A stretch of 64,000 nt of DNA. It comes from Acidobacteriota bacterium (GTDB taxonomy: Bacteria > Acidobacteriota > Terriglobia > Bryobacterales > Bryobacteraceae). The notes beneath the pieces were generated by a model. The model was not told the origin of the DNA, searched no databases, and saw nothing but the letters and a program-made list of their open reading frames with translations. Position numbers and translations under genes: made by a program. Positions 40,206-49,567 of the stretch are shown here, one piece after another (the first letter of the stretch is position 1; each line of letters begins with the position of its first letter). The DNA lies in assembly GCA_025352795.1 (NCBI GenBank), contig JANXSF010000087.1, positions 62,001 to 126,000 of the forward strand, in the 5' to 3' direction.

Positions 40206-41477
40206 ATGGCAAACGAGAAGATTCGCCTGGGCCTGATTGGCGCTGGCGGCATGGGCAGTGGCGACGTCCAATACGCCTTGGGACTTCCCAATACCGAGTT
40301 GACCGCTGTGGCCGACCTCTACACTGGCAGGCTGGATAGAGCCAAGGAACGCTGGGGCAGCGGCTTGTTCACCACCAGTGATTACCGCGAAGTGTTGGCC
40401 TCAAAAAATGTCGATGCCGTGATCATCGCCACCCCCGACCACTGGCACTCTCGAATCACAATTGAAGCTCTAGAAGCAGGCAAAGACGTCTATTGCGAAA
40501 AGCCCATGGTGCACCGCATCGGCGAAGGTTTGAAGGTAGTGGAAGCCCAAAAGCGAACTGGCCGGATCCTTCAAATTGGCAGCCAATACGTCAGTTCGCT
40601 GGTATTTGAAAAAGCCCGGCAACTGCTCAATGAAGGTGCCATCGGTGAGCTGAATATGGTGGAGGCATGGCTCGATCGCAATACAGCATTGGGCGCCTGG
40701 CAATATTCGCTGCCTACCGATGCAAATCCGACTACGGTGGATTGGGATCAGTTCCTGGGCAATGCACCCAAACTCCCGTTCGATCCGGTACGCTTCTTTC
40801 GTTGGCGAAATTATGATGATTATGGCACAGGTGTGGCTGGCGATCTGTTTGTCCATTTGTTGAGCGGACTCCATTTGGTGACCAGTTCTATTGGTCCCAA
40901 AAAAGTTTATGCCACCGGTGGAGTTCGCTTCTGGAAAGACGGTCGTGATGCCCCGGATGTGGTGCTGGCACTGCTGGATTATCCAAAGACTGCGGCTCAC
41001 TCTGAGTTCACCATGGCCCTGCGAGTGAACCTGGCCAGCGGAACTGCGCAGGAACAATTCGGATTTCGCTTTGTTGGCAGCGGAGGTCAAATGGTGACCA
41101 CCATGGCCGGTATCACCTTGAATCGAACTCCCAGGGAAGCTGAGCCCGGATACAGCATTGGGACTTTTTCTGCAAAAGGGCAGAAAGACTTTTTGGCAAA
41201 GTACCGCACGCAGTATCCGCAAGTACGGGTTGAGGCTGATTCCATGCGACCCTTGGCTGAACAAAAATACACCCCACCGGCTGGACACAACGCGCATGTG
41301 GATCATCACAAACATTTCCATCAGGCAGTTCGAAGCCGCAAACCATTTGTGGAAGATGGAGTTTACGGATTCCGCGCCGCTGGGCCAGCGTTACTCTGCA
41401 ACATGAGTCTGGCTGAAGGCCGAGCGATTCATTGGGATCCTGAAAAAATGATGATTGTGGACGGAACGCAAAAATAG
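40206..41477 (+). CDS. Cytoplasmic Gfo/Idh/MocA family oxidoreductase
   Basis: 423 residues. About 60 percent similar by eye over its whole length to the upstream gene (GVAGDLFVHLLSGLHLVTSSIGPKKVYATGG versus its counterpart), but starts MANEKIRLGLIGAGGMGSGD with no Tat signal. EKP motif CEKPMVH. Two tandem paralogs, one exported and one cytoplasmic, may act on the same sugar on both sides of the membrane or represent neofunctionalisation. The transcript ends at a hairpin near 41476. Confidence 0.93.
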   Translation: MANEKIRLGLIGAGGMGSGDVQYALGLPNTELTAVADLYTGRLDRAKERWGSGLFTTSDYREVLASKNVDAVIIATPDHWHSRITIEALEAGKDVYCEKPMVHRIGEGLKVVEAQKRTGRILQIGSQYVSSLVFEKARQLLNEGAIGELNMVEAWLDRNTALGAWQYSLPTDANPTTVDWDQFLGNAPKLPFDPVRFFRWRNYDDYGTGVAGDLFVHLLSGLHLVTSSIGPKKVYATGGVRFWKDGRDAPDVVLALLDYPKTAAHSEFTMALRVNLASGTAQEQFGFRFVGSGGQMVTTMAGITLNRTPREAEPGYSIGTFSAKGQKDFLAKYRTQYPQVRVEADSMRPLAEQKYTPPAGHNAHVDHHKHFHQAVRSRKPFVEDGVYGFRAAGPALLCNMSLAEGRAIHWDPEKMMIVDGTQK

Positions 41478-41499
41478 GCCAGACGTCGCCGCCTGGCCT
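41470..41499 (-). terminator. Hairpin between the Gfo/Idh and NadD-like genes
   Basis: AGGCCAG (41476-41482) pairs with CTGGCCT (41493-41499) across a 10-nt loop. On the minus strand it is followed by ATTTTTG, so it can terminate transcription of the NadD-like gene about 230 bp after its stop. The stem includes the end of the TAG of the Gfo/Idh gene; in the plus direction it is followed by A-rich sequence, which does not favour termination. The rest of the 248-bp gap (41500-41725) shows nothing I can name. Confidence 0.5.
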
Positions 41500-41725
41500 G
41501 GAAAAAAAGGAGATTTCTGAAAAGAATACTGGAAAGGAAGAAAACACCAAACTTGCCATGCTTCACTCACTTTTCCGGAGGCGGTAGACTTAGGTTAAGG
41601 CTCGCTTCGGAGTTCGTTTTGTGTCGCTTGCAAAGTTAGAATAAGGGTTGGAATTGTTTGCACCTATGGTGGGTTCGTACCGATTCAATCGAAACCAAAG
41701 CGCTGCTAATACCCCAACTGAAAGA

Positions 41726-42337
41726 CTAGTACAAAGTGGAATAAAGGGCGTGAACCTGATCCACAATCGGTTGCGGAACCAAATGTTTCCAAGGTTCCTG
41801 CGCCAAAATTCTTCGCCTGACTTCTGTTGCTGAAATGTGACCCATATCCGCTACCAGGGGCAATGGATGAATGCGGGTCCGCAATCCAAATGGAGGATAA
41901 AAGTCGCCAGCCCTGGAAGCCACCAACATTTCGTATTCATCCAATTGGTTTGCCAAAGCCCCTGGCATTCCATAATCCCAACCAACCACCCGTTCCGCTG
42001 CATCACGACCGCACAGCACCATTAATCGCGTGGTGTAAGGGTCCAACACACGGTATTCACGAGCCATATCAATAAACAACCCGCCTTCCGATTGCGCCAC
42101 GGAAAACCGATCCTCGCCATCCAGCGCAGCAGCCACCAGCAGCATTCGTTCCATGGGTCCAACGCCATCGTAGGTCTTGTGCGGAAAGTCCTGCGGCATA
42201 ACAAAAACAATTTCATCGCCATAAATCAGTGCCCGCTTAGCAATCTCTAAATGGGCAACCGTCGGCGGATGAAAGCTGCCAGGAAACAGCACAACAGTTC
42301 GTGGAGATAATTCTGCGGTTCTATGAAAAAAGCGCAC
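41726..42337 (-). CDS. Nicotinate-nucleotide adenylyltransferase-like protein (cytidylyltransferase family)
   Basis: 203 residues. Nucleotidyltransferase motif GSFHPPTVAHLEIAKRAL (HxxxxAH instead of the usual HxGH), ISATEVRRRI (ISSTxxR motif) and a MVLCGRDAAERVVGW loop are the marks of NadD/NMNAT-type enzymes. NAD synthesis from nicotinate mononucleotide is the expected reaction, but the first His motif differs, so another nucleotidyltransferase is possible. The N-terminus MRFFHRTAELSPRT is short and plausible. No neighbouring NAD genes. Confidence 0.75.
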   Translation of the reverse strand: MRFFHRTAELSPRTVVLFPGSFHPPTVAHLEIAKRALIYGDEIVFVMPQDFPHKTYDGVGPMERMLLVAAALDGEDRFSVAQSEGGLFIDMAREYRVLDPYTTRLMVLCGRDAAERVVGWDYGMPGALANQLDEYEMLVASRAGDFYPPFGLRTRIHPLPLVADMGHISATEVRRRILAQEPWKHLVPQPIVDQVHALYSTLY

Positions 42338-42450
42338 GTTTTTTCATGGTACCGCAGGTGTTGGATAACCTTTAAGGAAACTTCGTAGCGCGGTGTGACG
42401 TCAGTAAACAGATATTGCGCAAGAATAGAGTAAGAAGAGGGATTTAGAAA

Positions 42451-43173
42451 ATGTTCACTTGGATATGTCCAACCTGCGGTCGGGAAGTGCCACCATCTCA
42501 GAGCGAGTGCATGAATTGTGCCTCCAATGCTGCAGCCCCAACTGCGCCTGCACCCACCCCGGTTGTCCAGCCGATTGCACCGCCTCTTACAAGCACTGAA
42601 GTAAAAGGCTACGCTCCAGCCTCAACCACGCAGGCTCCTTTATTTCATCCCCCCACACCTGTGTATCAGGCACCTGTAGCGTACGCGCCGCCTGGGGTTC
42701 CGCCAGCACCAGGACTTCCACCCTGGTTGATCACACTCATGGTTTTTGGTGGACTTTTAGGTCTTGGTGCAGCATTCTATTTCCTCTATCTGCCAAGTTC
42801 AAAGAAAGAAGTTGAGACCGTTGCCGCCACACCCACGGCGGAAACTGCCGCAGCTCCGAAAGCAAACCCTATGGGTAAACAGTTGGAATTAACCGGAGTT
42901 CGTATTCTGGAAGATGCCCGTCAAAAACTGCAAGTTCGAATGATCGTAATCAATCACTCCGCAGCGGACATGGGCGAGGTGAAAATGAAGGTCACCCTGA
43001 CGTCCGGTTCGGGCACTGGACCGTCAACAACCATCGGTACATTTCCTGTGACGGTTAGTGATCTTGGCCCCATGGAAGCCAAGGAAGCAAAGGGATCTAT
43101 TGCTACGAAATTACGCGCTTATGAATTGCCCGATTGGCAGTTCCTAAAAGCCACTGCGGAAATTATTGAATAG
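42451..43173 (+). CDS. Zinc-ribbon membrane protein of unknown function
   Basis: 240 residues. N-terminal CPTCGREVPPSQSECMNC is a CxxC-x10-CxxC zinc ribbon; a Pro/Ala-rich linker follows (about 28-90) and one transmembrane helix (WLITLMVFGGLLGLGAAFYFLYL). The C-terminal about 110 residues (GKQLELTGVRILEDARQKLQ, MRMIVINHSAADMGEVKMKVTL style) look like an extracellular FxLD-type beta domain. Family unknown. Ribosome-binding site GAAGAGGG about 11 nt before the ATG. It converges on the SRPBCC gene, 5 bp away. Confidence 0.7.
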   Translation: MFTWICPTCGREVPPSQSECMNCASNAAAPTAPAPTPVVQPIAPPLTSTEVKGYAPASTTQAPLFHPPTPVYQAPVAYAPPGVPPAPGLPPWLITLMVFGGLLGLGAAFYFLYLPSSKKEVETVAATPTAETAAAPKANPMGKQLELTGVRILEDARQKLQVRMIVINHSAADMGEVKMKVTLTSGSGTGPSTTIGTFPVTVSDLGPMEAKEAKGSIATKLRAYELPDWQFLKATAEIIE

Positions 43174-43178
43174 CGTTT

Positions 43179-43667
43179 TTAACTGACTGCAGAAATCACT
43201 GGATGAGTGATTTTTGCTCCGCCCCACATCTTGGCCAAAGCTTGTTGCCGAAAGCCGAAGATGTTCACTAATTGCCGTTTAACGATTGGCTGCGCCAGCC
43301 CACCCAATACTCCAAACGGTAAAGTATAATCCACGACATCTCTTACGGCAATGCCTTCCGATGTCTGTTCGAAAGTGTGGAGATGGTGCCATCGTGTGTA
43401 AGGGCCGCTGCTCTGTTCGTCAATGAATTGCATAGGCGGGCTGTAGCTGGAAATCAAAGTGGTCCACGATAGCGGAACTCCCATCATGCGAAATTTGTAG
43501 TGGATCAAAGCGCCGACACGCATGATCACCTGTTCTGGATTGGTCACCCGAAAATCAAGGGACGGCGGCGTGATCTGAATCAGGTTGTAGGGATTTTCAA
43601 ACACTGAAAACACTTCTTCAATGGGAAGCGGCACAATCATTTCACAGCGTAGTTGGTAACTAGACAT
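43179..43667 (-). CDS. SRPBCC (START/polyketide cyclase-like) family protein
   Basis: 162 residues. MSSYQLRCEMIVPLPIEEVFSVFENPYNLIQITPPSL is the typical opening of the ligase-like SRPBCC family (DUF-like CDP-glycerophosphotransferase-associated; often with NAD epimerases). TLISSYSPPMQFIDEQSSGPYTRWHHLHTFE and a conserved RDVVDYTLPFG follow. Fold binds hydrophobic ligands; function unknown. Its ATG overlaps the TAA of the TPR gene as TAATG, indicating an operon. Confidence 0.85.
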   Translation of the reverse strand: MSSYQLRCEMIVPLPIEEVFSVFENPYNLIQITPPSLDFRVTNPEQVIMRVGALIHYKFRMMGVPLSWTTLISSYSPPMQFIDEQSSGPYTRWHHLHTFEQTSEGIAVRDVVDYTLPFGVLGGLAQPIVKRQLVNIFGFRQQALAKMWGGAKITHPVISAVS

Positions 43668-45172
43668 TACTGGATCATTCCTAATTTACGTTTTTGTACT
43701 TGATTCCATCGGCAGCCCGCAGGGGAATTCATAGCCGGATAACGAAGAACTTTTTCCATGTTGTAGCGGGCATCGAACTGGCAGGGGTCCAGGCGAAGGG
43801 CATGTTCAAAGTCCAATTTAGCGGCTTCTTTTTGACCCAACATGGCCAGCGCGCTGCCGCGATTGGCAAGGGCCAACGGGTCGTTTGGAGCCAATGCCAA
43901 TGCCCTTCCAAACTCAGCCAGGGCCAACGCGGGTTGCTGCATGGTTAAGTACACTCTTGCCTTTTCGGATGCCACCGTTCCGTCGTCTGGTGTAATTTTT
44001 TGGGTTTCCACTAGCAGCCTTAGGGCATCGACAGGTGGTAGAACTCGAGCCAATTGCACGCGTGGTCGCACCCTGCCTGATTCGCCTATTGCCCGAGTCC
44101 ATAGCGACATTTCACTGTGCCAAAAGCCCGTCAACCAGAAGCTGAGAGCCGCGAAGTAGAAGAGAACTACCCATCTTTGCCATGTCCGAAATTGGATGGA
44201 TGCCAAACCAACCGATACAGCAACCATCGGCAAATACATTCTGCGGAACGCCATTAAATCCGCAGCAGGTAAAACAGAGGAACTGGGAAGCAGCAAAACC
44301 AAGCCAGCAAGAATCCAGAATCCTGGTTGTAGTTTTCGAAACCAAAAGCTGGCAACAAAAACGCCCACAGCTATGGCAATCCACCATATCCATCCAGTTG
44401 GGCCAATGTCCGGATCAATCGTCAAACCAAAAGGTAAAGGCACCTTCAGCGCATATTCACCGATAGCTCTTCCTTGTGTCCATAGATATTGCAGAGGCGT
44501 AACCCCGGCCCCAAATCCACTCCCCGCCCCAGCAATAAGTTTGGTGGCAGCAATTGTCCGAACCCCAAACAGGCAAGCAACAGAAACCATAGCGGCAATT
44601 ACGAACTTGGGACGAACCCGATCTTTCCTTGCAAATGCAGATACCTCATACATCAGAAAAAACAACGGCAGCGAGGCGCACTCTTCCTTGGCCAACATTC
44701 CTACTGTGAACCAACCCATTGCCAACCAAAACTTTCCATCAAACCAAGCCCACATCGCCAGCAAAGAAAACAAAGTAGCCAAAAGAATCGCGCGTGCAAA
44801 AATCGAATTCACGGGTTCCACAGCATAGGGATGGACCGCGAATAAAATCGCCGCTCCAACTGCCACATCTACAGGAACCACACGACCCATTGCTATGCGC
44901 ACCAATGCTGCGTTCACCGCATGTAGCAAAACATTCACCGCCAAGTACCCGCCTGCCCATTCGCCAAACATTTGATAGTTAGCCCAAAACGTAAGCCAGG
45001 TGAGCGGACGCGTTTGCATCAGCCGAAAGCAGTCCAACCAACCATCTGGTGAAGTAATCGCTGGATCCACCAGCAATGCGTAGTCGTCCAGGTGGAATGT
45101 GCCTTGTACTGCTCGCGCAAAAACGATCATTGCCACTAAAAAAGGAACCCAAGGGCTGCGGAATGTTATCAT
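43667..45172 (-). CDS. Membrane TPR protein (TMTC/glycosyltransferase-like)
   Basis: 501 residues from ATG 45172 (MITFRSPWVPFLVAMIVFARAVQG); a longer frame would overlap the divergent nth gene. About ten helices precede a soluble C-terminal TPR region (about 395-480: ARVYLTMQQPALALAEFGRALALAPNDPLALANRGSALAMLGQ as landmarks ALALAEFGRALALAPND). GTFHLDDYALLVDP near the N-terminus resembles the first loop of TMTC-like O-mannosyltransferases with an Asp pair. Probably a polyprenyl-sugar-dependent glycosyltransferase; not proven. Confidence 0.75.
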   Translation of the reverse strand: MITFRSPWVPFLVAMIVFARAVQGTFHLDDYALLVDPAITSPDGWLDCFRLMQTRPLTWLTFWANYQMFGEWAGGYLAVNVLLHAVNAALVRIAMGRVVPVDVAVGAAILFAVHPYAVEPVNSIFARAILLATLFSLLAMWAWFDGKFWLAMGWFTVGMLAKEECASLPLFFLMYEVSAFARKDRVRPKFVIAAMVSVACLFGVRTIAATKLIAGAGSGFGAGVTPLQYLWTQGRAIGEYALKVPLPFGLTIDPDIGPTGWIWWIAIAVGVFVASFWFRKLQPGFWILAGLVLLLPSSSVLPAADLMAFRRMYLPMVAVSVGLASIQFRTWQRWVVLFYFAALSFWLTGFWHSEMSLWTRAIGESGRVRPRVQLARVLPPVDALRLLVETQKITPDDGTVASEKARVYLTMQQPALALAEFGRALALAPNDPLALANRGSALAMLGQKEAAKLDFEHALRLDPCQFDARYNMEKVLRYPAMNSPAGCRWNQVQKRKLGMIQ

Positions 45173-45195
45173 GAAGTTCTCAAAGAAAAAGGTAC

Positions 45196-45855
45196 ATGAC
45201 GCGCCCAAAAAACGCCGAACAACGCAAAGCGCGCATCAAGAAGATCCTGGAAATTCTGGATCTGACCTACCCTAAAGTCACCTGCGCCCTGCATCACAGC
45301 AACACTTTTGAACTGCTGGTAGCCACCATATTATCCGCACAATGCACCGATGCGCGAGTGAACATGGTAACACCCGGCTTGTTCAAAAAATATCCGACCA
45401 TCGCCGATTTTGCCTGCGCCGATCCCAAAAGATTAGCTCAAGACGTGCACAGCACGGGCTTCTACAACAATAAGGCAAAAAGCATTGTTGGAGCAGCCAA
45501 GAGGATTCTTCTTCACTTCGGCGGCGAAGTTCCCCACACTATGGAAGAACTTCTTACCATTCCAGGCGCAGCCAGGAAGACCGCTAACGTGGTTCTTGGT
45601 ACGGCCTACGGAATTGCCAGCGGCGTTGTCGTAGATACTCACGTTCTGCGCATTTCTCAACGGTTGGCAATAACCCAAATGTCCACGCCAGAGCGTGTGG
45701 AAAAGGTTCTTATCAAGCTGCTGCCGCAGGATCGTTGGATACAATTCTCACACCAGATGATCCATCACGGTCGTACTTTTTGTGTTGCCCGTAAGCCCAA
45801 GTGCAACAAGTGTCCTATGGATGACCTGTGTTATGCCAAAGATAAAACATACTGA
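45196..45855 (+). CDS. nth: Endonuclease III
   Basis: 219 residues, standard length. Helix-hairpin-helix TIPGAARKTANVV with catalytic Lys128, Asp147 in VVDTHV, and the [4Fe-4S] loop Cys196-x6-Cys203-x2-Cys206-x5-Cys212 (CVARKPKCNKCPMDDLC). It excises oxidised pyrimidines and cleaves abasic sites. The gene is divergent from the TPR gene with only 23 bp between starts, so promoters overlap coding DNA. The following lipoprotein gene is 15 bp away. Confidence 0.97.
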   Translation: MTRPKNAEQRKARIKKILEILDLTYPKVTCALHHSNTFELLVATILSAQCTDARVNMVTPGLFKKYPTIADFACADPKRLAQDVHSTGFYNNKAKSIVGAAKRILLHFGGEVPHTMEELLTIPGAARKTANVVLGTAYGIASGVVVDTHVLRISQRLAITQMSTPERVEKVLIKLLPQDRWIQFSHQMIHHGRTFCVARKPKCNKCPMDDLCYAKDKTY

Positions 45856-45870
45856 CAGGACGTACAAAAG

Positions 45871-46401
45871 ATGATCACTATGCGTTTCGTACTTCTACTC
45901 ACTATTATTCTGATCACTGCCTGTTCTAAAGCTCCAGAATCAGCATCGATTCCATCGCAGCAACAAGATATTCGAGCCGCCGATCCCCCCGCCGTAGGTC
46001 GCTATGTAAACATGGAAGATCCTTTGATTAAGGAATACATTGTTAGCGGCGTAGTGCCTGCCCACGCCGAAGCGCAATGGCGTTGGACACAGGCCAATCC
46101 AACCTTCCGCTTCAAGTTAAAAAAGCTGGAAAACATGCGCTTTCATGCCGATTTCACAATAAACCCCACAGCCCTAACCGCCACCGGACCGGTGACCATC
46201 GCCTGGTTAATCAACGGGCACGAGCTTGTAAAAGAAACCCACACCAAAGAGGGCTTCAAGAAATTGGAAAAGGCAGTTCCCGCGGAATGGTTGAAGTCCG
46301 ACGTTGAAAATATTGTGTCCGCCACCATCGATAAAATCTATACCAGCCCTGAAGGTGAAAAGTACGGCTTCATCATTTCCAACCTTGGATTCATTGACTG
46401 A
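45871..46401 (+). CDS. Lipoprotein of unknown function
   Basis: 176 residues. Signal peptide MITMRFVLLLTIILITACS with lipobox ITAC (an alternative start is Met4 at 45880). The mature part has MEDPLIKEYIVSGVVPAHAEAQWRWTQANPTFRFKL and ends YGFIISNLGFID; no known domain. The next gene starts on its stop codon (TGATG, 1-nt overlap), which shows that the two are cotranslated. Confidence 0.75.
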   Translation: MITMRFVLLLTIILITACSKAPESASIPSQQQDIRAADPPAVGRYVNMEDPLIKEYIVSGVVPAHAEAQWRWTQANPTFRFKLKKLENMRFHADFTINPTALTATGPVTIAWLINGHELVKETHTKEGFKKLEKAVPAEWLKSDVENIVSATIDKIYTSPEGEKYGFIISNLGFID

Positions 46402-48623
46402 TGTCGCAGGTGCTGTATATCCTTTTAGGATTCTTCGCATCTCTGGGAGTTAACTTCGTCATCGGTCAATTGCTGCTTAGGCGATTGAACATTCAATTAT
46501 TCCGCCAGGAACAACCCGCCATCGCCATTATTTTAGGTTGCTCCGTTTGGAGCTTAGGAATGTTCCTGTTGGCCGCAGCACACCTCATCCACAAAGGTGT
46601 GCTGGTAGGACTAGCCGCAGCAGTGATGATAATCGGGTGGAAATTCAAAGCTTTCGTTCTTCCCACACAGTCATTTCCACCGCTTCCAAAAACATGGAAA
46701 TATGTTTTAGGAATCATCGCGGCTGTCTTTGGAGTGCTCTACATTTCCAATGCCATGGCCCCGGAAATAAGTCCCGATGGCATGGCTTATCATCTGGGCT
46801 TAACCACCCGCTACTACCGGGAGCACGGCTTCCACCCCATCACCACCAATATGTACGCCAGCCTTTCACAAGCTATGGAAATGCTGTTCCTGTTGCCTTA
46901 TTCAATTGGAAGACATCCAGCCGCAGCCATGACGCACATGATCTTTTTATGGCTGCTTCCATGGATGATCCTTTGTTTTGGACGTCGCAATGGATTCGTC
47001 AACGCTGGAGCCCTTGCCGCAGTTCTCATTTTTTGCGCACCAGTGATCGGCGTCGATGGCATTAGCGCCTACAACGACCTTGCCACAGCGTCGGCGATTT
47101 TCACAGTCTTTTACCTTGTCCAATTGTGGAAGCAACAACGCCAAGCATCGCTGATAACCGCCATTGGCATAACTGCTGGATTTGCGTTTGCACTCAAGTA
47201 TACGGCCTTTCTAGCGCTTCCTTATGCAGTGGTGACTATTATCAAGGAACTGCATCGTGATCGCAAACCCTGGCATCTACCTGCCGCAAAAGTGGTCGCC
47301 ATCGCCTCCATATTTATCTTGCCGTGGATGATCAAGAACACACTCTTTGTCGGCAATCCCGTATCGCCATTTTTAAATTCTGTTTTTCCAAATCACAACA
47401 TTCACATTTGGTTTGAAGCTTCTTACAAGCGCAATATGTCGCGCTATGGCATGGAAAATCTTGCTTGGATTCCAGTGGAAACAACCATTCGAGGGGATAA
47501 GTTGGGTGGCCTGCTTGGCCCCATGTTTGTTCTGCTTCCGTTGGGACTTCTCGGCTTCCGTAAGCGCGCAGCCCGACCCTTGATCCTGGCCGCCTTGCTG
47601 TTCACACTTCCCTACCCCGCCAATATCGGCACTCGATTCCTGATTCCTTCAGCACCATTTTGGGCACTTAGTTTCGCCATACTATTGGAATCCATCCCTC
47701 ATTTGGCCCTCGCGCTAGCCTTGATTCATGCTGCGTTAAGTTGGCCCGATGCCATTCCTTTATACTCCGCAAAATATACGTGGCGATTGAATCGAATCCC
47801 CTGGAAGAGCTCATTACACATTGTTGACGATGACTATTACATTGGCCGAAATGTAGGCGGTTATGCCATGACTCGGGAAATTGAACGGGTTGTCCCAATA
47901 GATAAAACAGTGTTTGGTTTCGATCAGATTCAAGAAGCCTATGCGAAACCCAAGTTCATGGTCAGTTTCCAAAGTGCGCATGGAGAAATCATCACCGACA
48001 TCTTCCACAGCGCTCTAATGCCGTCGTACCTATCCACTGGACGCACAACGTTTAACTTTCCATCGCAAAAACTAACTCGCATCCGTTTGGTACAAACAGG
48101 CAATCTGCCATCTGAGAAATGGTCCATGGCAGAGTTCCGATTATTCTCCCAAAAAAGCGAAGTGCAACGCCTGCCGTCCTGGAAACTACGTAGCGCACCA
48201 AACTCTTGGGATGTGCAGATGGCCTTTGATAATTCACCGGTAACCCGTTGGTCATCCTGGGAACCGAAGCGACCAGGCATGTTTATTGAAATTCAATTCC
48301 CCAGCCCACAACTGGTAGACCAAGTGGTTCTGGAAGTTTCGCGCGACCAAACACCTGGCTATATGGCCCTGGAAGGGTACGATCAATATGGCAATAAATA
48401 TCAACTTTCCAACACTCCCAAAGAATCGTTGGTTGAAGCTCCAGAAGGCTGGAGGCTGCTGTCTACGCGCGCGATGATGGCCCGAGGCATAGACTATTTT
48501 TTGATTTCAGAAACCAATTACGGCTATCAGGATGTAAAGAAAAATGCACGATATTGGGGCATGGAACTCATCGCCGTAAAAGGTACAAGTCGACTTTACA
48601 AGCTCACAGGAAATACGCCATGA
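46401..48623 (+). CDS. Membrane glycosyltransferase (GT-C type) with C-terminal carbohydrate-binding domain
   Basis: 740 residues. About 12 helices in the first 470 residues. An acidic residue after helix 2 (APEISPDGMAYHLGLTTRYYREHGF) is the usual GT-C catalytic site. The C-terminal about 170 residues are a discoidin/F5-8C-like beta domain (DNSPVTRWSSWEPKRPGMFIEIQF). Probably moves a sugar from a polyprenyl phosphate to an envelope polymer or protein. Begins TGATG on the lipoprotein stop; the kinase gene overlaps its own stop as ATGA. Confidence 0.8.
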   Translation: MSQVLYILLGFFASLGVNFVIGQLLLRRLNIQLFRQEQPAIAIILGCSVWSLGMFLLAAAHLIHKGVLVGLAAAVMIIGWKFKAFVLPTQSFPPLPKTWKYVLGIIAAVFGVLYISNAMAPEISPDGMAYHLGLTTRYYREHGFHPITTNMYASLSQAMEMLFLLPYSIGRHPAAAMTHMIFLWLLPWMILCFGRRNGFVNAGALAAVLIFCAPVIGVDGISAYNDLATASAIFTVFYLVQLWKQQRQASLITAIGITAGFAFALKYTAFLALPYAVVTIIKELHRDRKPWHLPAAKVVAIASIFILPWMIKNTLFVGNPVSPFLNSVFPNHNIHIWFEASYKRNMSRYGMENLAWIPVETTIRGDKLGGLLGPMFVLLPLGLLGFRKRAARPLILAALLFTLPYPANIGTRFLIPSAPFWALSFAILLESIPHLALALALIHAALSWPDAIPLYSAKYTWRLNRIPWKSSLHIVDDDYYIGRNVGGYAMTREIERVVPIDKTVFGFDQIQEAYAKPKFMVSFQSAHGEIITDIFHSALMPSYLSTGRTTFNFPSQKLTRIRLVQTGNLPSEKWSMAEFRLFSQKSEVQRLPSWKLRSAPNSWDVQMAFDNSPVTRWSSWEPKRPGMFIEIQFPSPQLVDQVVLEVSRDQTPGYMALEGYDQYGNKYQLSNTPKESLVEAPEGWRLLSTRAMMARGIDYFLISETNYGYQDVKKNARYWGMELIAVKGTSRLYKLTGNTP

Positions 48624-49567
48624 AACTTTTCCTGGGTGTGGACGGTGGCCAATCTTCCACTATGGCCGTCATCGGCGACGAAACTGGCCGCGTACTTGGA
48701 CTTGGTCAGGACGGTCCATGTAATCATGTTCAGTCTGCTGCTGAAGGTCGAGAAAAGTTTATCCGAGTCATTGGTGGGTGCGTTGAAAAGGCTTGTCAGC
48801 AAGCTGGAATTAGTTCGCCAGTTGCATTTGAAGCTGCCTGCCTGGGCTTCTCTGGCGGTCCTGCGGACAAGCTGGCAATACTGCAACAACTGCTTTCCGT
48901 GAACCATCTTGTTGTGACCACCGATGCTTTGATCGCCCTTACCGGAGCCCATGCGGGTGGCCCTGGTTGCATTACCGTTGCAGGCACTGGTTCCATTTCC
49001 TTCGCGCGCGGACCCAACGGCAACACGAGTAGAGCCGGAGGTTGGGGATACATGTTTGGTGATGAGGGTGGCGGGTTCGACCTCACTCGGCAGGCGCTGC
49101 GCGCCGTCCTGCGCCAGTATGAAGGCTGGGGTCCTAGAACGACGTTGCACGATTCGCTTCTGGCAGCAACCGGCTCAGCCGATGCCAATGATTTGCTGCA
49201 TCGCTTTTACACTTCGGATTTTTCTCGCCCGCGCATTGCGGCACTTTCAAAATTGGTGGATCAAGCCGCCATGGCTGGCGATTCTGTTGCGCTGACGCTC
49301 CTTCACAATGCCGCACAAGATTTGGCGCTCATCACCGCCTCCGCGCGAAATCAGCTTTTCCCCCGAGGCTCCCATTGCCGCGTTGCGCCCATTGGCGCCG
49401 TATTTCACAGTAGTATTTTGTTGCAGCGCTTCACCCTGCTTGTAGAAATGAGCGATGGCACTGTGGTATCACCTCAGCACGGACCCGCCATCGGGGCGTT
49501 GCTTGAAGCCTACCAATCCGTGGGTATTTCCGATACACTCACCAATCTTCCGGAGAAAGAAAAATGA
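48620..49567 (+). CDS. BadF/BadG-type ATPase (N-acetylglucosamine kinase-like)
   Basis: 315 residues from ATG 48620 (overlapping ATGA with the previous stop). Sugar-kinase actin fold: phosphate-1 loop LGVDGGQSSTMAVIGD, adenosine region TVAGTGSISFARGPNG and GGWGYMFGDEGGGFDLTRQAL, which matches N-acetylglucosamine kinase (NAGK) subtype. With an upstream GT-C enzyme and a downstream M20 peptidase it may handle recovered amino sugars. Other acceptors in the BadF family cannot be excluded. Confidence 0.85.
   Translation: MKLFLGVDGGQSSTMAVIGDETGRVLGLGQDGPCNHVQSAAEGREKFIRVIGGCVEKACQQAGISSPVAFEAACLGFSGGPADKLAILQQLLSVNHLVVTTDALIALTGAHAGGPGCITVAGTGSISFARGPNGNTSRAGGWGYMFGDEGGGFDLTRQALRAVLRQYEGWGPRTTLHDSLLAATGSADANDLLHRFYTSDFSRPRIAALSKLVDQAAMAGDSVALTLLHNAAQDLALITASARNQLFPRGSHCRVAPIGAVFHSSILLQRFTLLVEMSDGTVVSPQHGPAIGALLEAYQSVGISDTLTNLPEKEK

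Noticed and set aside
39390-40271. 293-codon antisense frame in the first Gfo/Idh gene, and a similar 283-codon one at 40470-41321
   Set aside because: Both lie opposite well-supported oxidoreductase genes; their similarity to each other only reflects the paralogy of the sense genes.
41648-41833. 61-codon plus-strand frame near the NadD-like gene
   Set aside because: Most of it is antisense to the NadD-like gene; composition and start context are weak.
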